Source of the DNA: Photorhabdus caribbeanensis | GTDB lineage: Bacteria > Pseudomonadota > Gammaproteobacteria > Enterobacterales > Enterobacteriaceae | Reading direction: 5' to 3' | Assembly (NCBI RefSeq): GCF_018448885.1 | Contig: NZ_RCWB01000011.1 | Location: 1 to 64,000 of the forward strand | Length of the DNA stretch: 64,000 bases | In this document: positions 59,480-64,000 of the stretch, in pieces | How positions within the stretch are numbered: position 1 is the first letter of the stretch | Layout of the letters: each line of letters opens with the position of its first letter | The notes under the pieces: model-generated | What the model saw: only the letters and a program-made list of their open reading frames with translations | What the model was told of the DNA's origin: nothing | Database searches by the model: none | Made by a program: the position numbers and the translations under genes

Positions 59480-60454
59480 TTATTCCGGCGTAAAATGGCG
59501 CAAATGCTGAGTTGTCGCCAACCAGGCAGCAACCCAACCAATCATCGCGGAGAGTAAAACTAACAGCAGGGACTCATCCCATGAAAGCCCATGCAAATTA
59601 AATGTCGTGCCAAACACACTGGCAACCTGGGTGACAACATCAGAAAGTTTCCACACTAACAGCGCAGACAAAATTAGCGATAAAATTGCCCCCAAAGCCC
59701 CTAACAAAGCACCACCATTGAGGAATGGACGCAAAATAAAGCCATCCGTTGCACCAATAAGCTTCATCACGTTAATCGTATCACGATGACTGAAAATACT
59801 GAGACGCACACTGTTACCAATAACCAAAAACAGCGCAACGATCATCAGAATACCGATTACTGTCGCAATCTGACCGATAAGACCGGTCAGCGCCGCCAAG
59901 CGAGCAAACCAGCTATCATCCATCCGAACTTCTTCAATACCTTTAACCTGAGAAACTCTATCGCGCAGCGTGGTCAGCGTCTGTGAACTCTGAAAATCGA
60001 TTTTCGGTGTGATAATAGCCACCGCGGGCAACGGATTCTCTTCCAACATATCCAGCGCGTTACCAAAACCAGACCAAGCGCGGAATTCTGTCATTGCTTC
60101 CTGACGTGAGAGATAGTTGACATTATCCACACCATCAAGCGCTTTCAGCTCACTTATTAATTTCTGGGCACTGCTATCATCCAGTGATTTATCGAAATAT
60201 ACCGTCAGTTGAGGGGTGGGATACCATTTTTCCGCAGCCTGGCCGACATTCTTCCACACAATGTAACAAACACTTGGCAATGTCAGGGAAATCGCAATCA
60301 CCATCACCGTCAACAACGTTGCTAATGGCTGACGTGACATATCTGTCAACGTATTCATCCAAGCATAGCGCCACTGCTCACGCCATCCTCCTTGTAAAAC
60401 TTTACTTTTCGATCTTGTTGCTTTCCCCGCTGCCTTACGCACATTTTTAACCAT
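59480..60454 (-). CDS. ftsX: Cell division protein FtsX
   Basis: An ABC-type membrane protein that with FtsE activates the amidase regulator EnvC at the septum. Four membrane segments (around residues 45-65, 195-215, 245-265 and 290-310) surround a large periplasmic loop. 324 residues, somewhat shorter than the E. coli protein (352), with a basic N-terminus. Overlaps ftsE by 8 bp. Confidence 0.97.
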   Translation of the reverse strand: MVKNVRKAAGKATRSKSKVLQGGWREQWRYAWMNTLTDMSRQPLATLLTVMVIAISLTLPSVCYIVWKNVGQAAEKWYPTPQLTVYFDKSLDDSSAQKLISELKALDGVDNVNYLSRQEAMTEFRAWSGFGNALDMLEENPLPAVAIITPKIDFQSSQTLTTLRDRVSQVKGIEEVRMDDSWFARLAALTGLIGQIATVIGILMIVALFLVIGNSVRLSIFSHRDTINVMKLIGATDGFILRPFLNGGALLGALGAILSLILSALLVWKLSDVVTQVASVFGTTFNLHGLSWDESLLLVLLSAMIGWVAAWLATTQHLRHFTPE

Positions 60455-61112
60455 GATGCTCTCCCGCCATACGGCCTTGGCTCAGAGTCAAAATACGATA
60501 TTTCCGTCTTTCAATCAGCGCCATATCATGGGTCGCCATCAGCACTGTCACCCCTACCCGGTTAAATTCTTCAAACAGTCGTAAAATACCCTCTGACAAC
60601 TCACCATCCAGATTACCGGTAGGTTCATCCGCCAACAAAACAGTCGGCTTATTCACAACGGCACGAGCAATGCCGACACGTTGTTGTTCTCCCCCTGAAA
60701 GCTGAATTGGGAAATTTTTCGCTTTGTCCAGCAGACCAACCTTATCCAGAGCCGCGGAGGTCCGGCGACGAATATCCTCAGAACTGGCGCCTGAGATAAT
60801 CAACGGCATTGCCACATTATCGTATACCGTCCGATCCAGCAGCAGATGATGATCCTGGAAAATCATACCAATCTGACGACGCAGAAAAGGTACCTCACGG
60901 CTTTTTAACCGACTGATATCATGACCGGCAAACCAGATATGCCCGGCACTAGGCCGCTCAATGCCACAGATAAGTTTCAGCAAGGTACTTTTACCTGCCC
61001 CTGAGTGACCGATTAGAAATGCCATTTCCGCAGGGCGCAAATGAAAATTCACCCCTTGCAGGGCTTGCCGTCCCCCCAGATAAGCTTTACTGACCTGTTC
61101 AAAGCGAATCAT
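60447..61112 (-). CDS. ftsE: Cell division ATP-binding protein FtsE
   Basis: The ATPase partner of FtsX. Walker A ([11 protein letters not shown]), signature ([14 protein letters not shown]) and Walker B ([12 protein letters not shown]) are present in 221 residues (E. coli 222). It lies 6 bp after ftsY in the ftsYEX operon. Confidence 0.98.
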   Translation of the reverse strand: MIRFEQVSKAYLGGRQALQGVNFHLRPAEMAFLIGHSGAGKSTLLKLICGIERPSAGHIWFAGHDISRLKSREVPFLRRQIGMIFQDHHLLLDRTVYDNVAMPLIISGASSEDIRRRTSAALDKVGLLDKAKNFPIQLSGGEQQRVGIARAVVNKPTVLLADEPTGNLDGELSEGILRLFEEFNRVGVTVLMATHDMALIERRKYRILTLSQGRMAGEHHG

Positions 61113-61118
61113 AGGTAA

Positions 61119-62693
61119 TTAATCCTCTCGGGCAAAAAGTGCCTCTATAAAGTCGTCTGCCTTAAATGGCCGTAGATCTTCAATTCCTTCACCAACCCCA
61201 ATATAACGAATAGGAATTTCAAACTGATCAGCAATGGCGAAAATCACCCCACCTTTGGCAGTACCATCCAATTTTGTCAACGAGATACCTGTCAATCCAA
61301 CAGCTTCATGGAACAGTTTGGCCTGACTGATCGCATTCTGACCGGTACTAGCATCCAATGTCAGCATAATTTCATGTGGAGCATTTTCGTCCAGTTTTTT
61401 CATCACCCGGACAATTTTCTTCAATTCTTCCATCAGATGAGATTTATTTTGCAAACGACCAGCGGTATCTGCAATGAGTACATCTACGCCTTTAGCTTTA
61501 GCTGACTGAATAGCATCGAAAATCACGGAAGCGGGATCAGCGCCAGTATGTTGCGCTACCACCGGAATATGGTTACGTTCCCCCCACACCTGTAGCTGTT
61601 CAACAGCAGCTGCACGGAAAGTATCTCCAGCTGCCAGCATGACAGATTTACCTTGTGCCTGGAATTGACGCGCCAATTTACCAATGGTCGTCGTTTTTCC
61701 CACACCATTAACACCAACCATCAGAATGACGTAGGGTGTTTTTCCTTCAATGTCCAAGGGTTGATTCACTTTAGTCAGAATACCAGACATTTCTTCTTTT
61801 AGTTTGGCATACAACGCTTCTGCATCTTTTAGCTCTTTACGGCTGGCATGCGTAGTTAAACTGCTAATGATTTTACGGGTAGTATCGACACCAACATCAG
61901 CAATCAATAACTGCTCTTCCAATTCATCAAACAGCTCATCATCAATCTTTTTACCACTGAATAGACTGAGAAAACCGGACCCTAGATTCTGACGAGTTTT
62001 AACCAAACTGCGTTTCAAACGAGAGAAAAAACCCTCTTTAGTCGGGCGCTCTTGCTCTTTTAATATAACTGGCGGCTGTTCAGTTTTTACCTGTTCCGCT
62101 GCCAATCTTGCAGTTTCCTCAGCTAAACGCTGCTGTTCCGCCTGCTCTGCCGCCAATCTTGCAGCTTCCTCAGCTAAACGCTGTTGTTCTGCCTGCTCCG
62201 CCGCCAATCTTGCAGCTTCCTCAGCTAAACGTTGCTGTTCTGCCTGCTCCGCCGCCAATCTTGCAGCTTCCTCAGCTAAACGTTGCTGTTCTGCCTGCTC
62301 CGCCGCCAATCTTGCAGCTTCCTCAGCTAAACGTTGCTGTTCTGCCTGCTCTGCCGCCAATCTTGCAGCTTCCTCAGCTAAACGCTGTTGTTCTGCCTGC
62401 TCCGCCGCCAATCTTGCAGCTTCCTCAGCTAAACGCTGTTGTTCTGCCTGCTCCGCCGCCAATCTTGCAGCTTCCTCAGCTAAACGCTGTTGTTCTGCCT
62501 GCTCCGCCGCCAATCTTGCAGCTTCCTCAGCTAAACGCTGTTGTTCTGCCTGCTCCGCCGCCAATCTTGCAGCTTCCTCAGCAACACGTTGCTGTTCTGC
62601 CTGCTCCGCTGCCAATTGTTCTTCTTTTTGCTGCTCTTCCTGACGGCCACGCCCGAACCAGGAGAAAAAGCCTCTTTTTTTCTCTTTTGCCAT
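61119..62693 (-). CDS. ftsY: Signal recognition particle receptor FtsY with repeated N-terminal domain
   Basis: The SRP receptor GTPase that docks ribosome-nascent-chain complexes on the Sec translocon. The start at 62693 (MAKEKKRGFFSWFG, an amphipathic membrane-targeting helix) gives 524 residues. The C-terminal NG domain has GVNGVGKTTTIGKL, DTFRAAAVEQL, DTAGR and TKLDG. The N-terminal A domain consists of ten tandem 17-residue units of the form LAEEAARLAAEQAEQQR, predicted to be a long charged helix. The A domain varies in the family, but such exact repeats are unusual. Confidence 0.97.
   Translation of the reverse strand: MAKEKKRGFFSWFGRGRQEEQQKEEQLAAEQAEQQRVAEEAARLAAEQAEQQRLAEEAARLAAEQAEQQRLAEEAARLAAEQAEQQRLAEEAARLAAEQAEQQRLAEEAARLAAEQAEQQRLAEEAARLAAEQAEQQRLAEEAARLAAEQAEQQRLAEEAARLAAEQAEQQRLAEEAARLAAEQAEQQRLAEETARLAAEQVKTEQPPVILKEQERPTKEGFFSRLKRSLVKTRQNLGSGFLSLFSGKKIDDELFDELEEQLLIADVGVDTTRKIISSLTTHASRKELKDAEALYAKLKEEMSGILTKVNQPLDIEGKTPYVILMVGVNGVGKTTTIGKLARQFQAQGKSVMLAAGDTFRAAAVEQLQVWGERNHIPVVAQHTGADPASVIFDAIQSAKAKGVDVLIADTAGRLQNKSHLMEELKKIVRVMKKLDENAPHEIMLTLDASTGQNAISQAKLFHEAVGLTGISLTKLDGTAKGGVIFAIADQFEIPIRYIGVGEGIEDLRPFKADDFIEALFARED
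62104..62613 (-). repeat. 51-bp tandem repeat within ftsY (ten units)
   Basis: Ten units of 51 bp encode the 17-residue repeat of the FtsY A domain. Inner units differ only at one or two synonymous positions (cgctgttgttct against cgttgctgttct), while the end units are diverged, indicating recent expansion. The unit keeps the reading frame. Confidence 0.95.
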
Positions 62694-62806
62694 TAGCCAC
62701 TGCACTCCTCAAGGTTAAATCATGGCGTTACAACAAGGAATAATAACGAAATTAGAATCAGTCTAACATTTTCGTAATAACGCAACACATATCAATCACG
62801 AATTTC

Positions 62807-62950
62807 TTGACATCCTCCCCCACCTTCGCACTTCCTGACTCAGAAGGGGGATTCCCGTTAGTGGGTGACTGCTGATTGCTCAGTGTCCGGTTCCTGCTTC
62901 AACGGGCGGCCTGACCGCCCCCTCCCTCCACAGGCAAGCACGGCATGCCC
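62807..62950 (-). ncRNA. Probable omega RNA (reRNA) at the tnpB 3' end
   Basis: In TnpB systems the guide RNA scaffold spans the last part of tnpB and the element's right end, with the guide taken from flanking DNA just beyond TCAA. Here that geometry predicts a scaffold ending at 62807 and a guide of about 16-20 nt from 62806 downward. The 5' limit is approximate. Confidence 0.45.
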
Positions 62951-64000
62951 TGCCGCTAAAATATTACGGGCGCCGTTGACATCGGCGTTCGCGGTATATC
63001 CGCATACCTGACAGGCGAATTGGCTTTGTGACCGGCGGTTTTCTTTCGCTATATAACCACAGCAGGAGCACCGCTGGCTGGTATAGGCCGGCGGGACGGC
63101 TAACACCCGACCGCCACGCCAGCGTTGCTTGTACTCAAGCTGACGGCGCATTTCGTACCAGCCCTGCGCCAATATCGAACGGTTTAAGCCCGACTTCGCA
63201 CGAACATGACGCCCGGGCTGTTCGGCGGTGCCTTTTGCTGATTTCGACATATGGCTGACTTTCAAATCCTCAATGACTATCATCGCGTGGTTTTTGCTGA
63301 TTTTCGTTGTGGTTTTATGAAGGTAGTCGCGGCGAATATTACCGATATGCGCGTGCAGACGCTGAATTTTTCGTTTCTGCTTCTGCCAGTTGGCGCTGAA
63401 TTTTATTTTCCGGCTTAACTGGCGCTGGAGCCTCGCCAGTTTGCGCTGACGGGTTTTAAAACTGTTCACCGGCTCGAAAATGGTTCCGTCTGAGAGGGTG
63501 GCCAGTTTTGCCACGCCTACATCCAGCCCCACGATTGAGGTGGATGGATGCTGCGGCTCCGGGACGTCAATTTCCACCTGAAATGAGATGTACCAGTGAC
63601 CTGCCTGCTGGCTAATTGTCGCATTTTTGATTTTCCCGCTGATATCCCGTGACGGCCTGAACTTCATCCAGCCGAGACCCGCCGGGAGCTTGACGCGTCG
63701 GCTCTCAAGCCGACAATATTTTTCAAAGTTAACAAAACGGACCGAATCACGACCGTCATTTTTCCTTTTAAATACCGGGGCTTTTGCCGTCAGTTTTTTA
63801 TCAAAACAGCGCTGCCATGCGCCGTGTAAGTCTTTAAGCTTCTGCTGAAGATTATCGGTGTAGGCTGCCTGTAAGAAGGTATGCTCCGGCATGCCTTTCC
63901 AGACGGTGAGCATCCGGTTCAACTCAAAGGAGGAAGGCAACTTGCCACCCGATGCCAGAATGCGTTGCGTCTCGGCAAGCCCGTAATTCCAGACAAAACG
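62858..64000 (-). CDS. tnpB: TnpB RNA-guided nuclease / IS605 OrfB transposase-accessory, 5' end cut
   Basis: The frame runs through the right window edge ([15 protein letters not shown] precedes the ATG at 63940), so the start is missing; 380 codons are visible. The RuvC-like acidic residues are in [19 protein letters not shown] and NADVNGARN, and the zinc ribbon is CSCCG / CQVCG, so the nuclease looks intact. TnpB cleaves DNA using a guide RNA and favours element retention. No TnpA frame lies inside the window. Confidence 0.9.
   Translation of the reverse strand, partial: RFVWNYGLAETQRILASGGKLPSSFELNRMLTVWKGMPEHTFLQAAYTDNLQQKLKDLHGAWQRCFDKKLTAKAPVFKRKNDGRDSVRFVNFEKYCRLESRRVKLPAGLGWMKFRPSRDISGKIKNATISQQAGHWYISFQVEIDVPEPQHPSTSIVGLDVGVAKLATLSDGTIFEPVNSFKTRQRKLARLQRQLSRKIKFSANWQKQKRKIQRLHAHIGNIRRDYLHKTTTKISKNHAMIVIEDLKVSHMSKSAKGTAEQPGRHVRAKSGLNRSILAQGWYEMRRQLEYKQRWRGGRVLAVPPAYTSQRCSCCGYIAKENRRSQSQFACQVCGYTANADVNGARNILAAGHAVLACGGRGRSGRPLKQEPDTEQSAVTH

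Larger units (their letters stand above)
62807..64000 (-). mobile_element. IS200/IS605-type element, right end and tnpB (cut by window edge)
   Basis: On the minus strand the element ends with GGGAATCCCCCTTCTG...GGGGGAGGATGTCAA, the typical IS605-group right end: a hairpin (about 62815-62855) followed by the TCAA cleavage motif at 62810-62807. The left end is outside the window. It has inserted 114 bp upstream of ftsY. Confidence 0.75.

Noticed and set aside
62108-62743. Long plus-strand frame with LPQLN-VLPAPPPIL repeats
   Set aside because: It is the antisense shadow of the ftsY 51-bp repeats, which keep all frames open.

Overview
This is a chromosomal window from an enterobacterium of the Morganellaceae, most likely Photorhabdus. 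Most of it is the syntenic core found across Enterobacterales (mla, lpt, rpoN, mre, accBC, dusB-fis, liv, rpoH-ftsXEY). It also carries an insect-toxin gene pair matching PirAB, a degenerate Rhs toxin array, ERIC elements and an IS200/IS605-type tnpB. No rRNA, tRNA or CRISPR array was found.

Layout. (1) About 1-7.4 kb: the 3' part of an Rhs gene is followed by a row of displaced Rhs C-terminal 'tip' modules. Each module is a piece of GC-rich Rhs core, an AT-rich toxin tip, a small downstream gene that is probably the immunity gene, and a terminator hairpin of shared sequence. Tips resembling an EndoU RNase, a HYD1-type ADP-ribosyltransferase and the end of an AHH nuclease can be made out; two tips are not recognised. 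A 300-bp direct repeat, a group II intron 3' end and copies of a small antisense gene separate the modules. (2) 7.4-12.2 kb, minus strand: murA, ibaG and the mlaFEDCB outer-membrane lipid-asymmetry operon. (3) 12.4-20.4 kb, plus strand: yrbG, kdsD, kdsC, lptCAB, rpoN, hpf, ptsN, rapZ, ptsO, covering LPS Kdo synthesis and transport, sigma-54 and the nitrogen PTS. (4) 20.5-26.2 kb: rnk, pmbA (tldE), darP, a secreted barnase-like RNase with its barstar, tldD and a Nit1-type amidase. (5) 26.2-35.1 kb, minus strand: yhdP, rng, yhdE, mreD, mreC, mreB. (6) 35.7-39.2 kb: acuI, aroQ, accB, accC. (7) 40.1-46.0 kb: lhgO (minus), then yhdT, panF, prmA, dusB, fis. (8) 46.2-51.3 kb, accessory: a drug-efflux MFS gene divergent from an AraC-type regulator, a 16-bp tandem repeat, pirB and pirA, and a long AT-rich spacer with an ERIC element. 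(9) 51.3-58.1 kb: livKHMGF (branched-chain amino-acid uptake), panM and glycerate kinase. (10) 58.2-62.7 kb, minus strand: rpoH, ftsX, ftsE and an ftsY whose N-terminus carries ten 17-residue repeats. (11) 62.8-64.0 kb: an IS200/IS605-type element with TnpB, cut by the window edge.

Together the core genes are mainly envelope biogenesis (peptidoglycan precursor, LPS, lipid transport, rod shape, division) plus global regulation. The accessory parts are offensive: Rhs tips for competition with other bacteria, PirAB for insects, and a secreted RNase protected by barstar. The least explained structure is the Rhs tip array, because its module ends, repeats and hairpins suggest a recombining cassette store.
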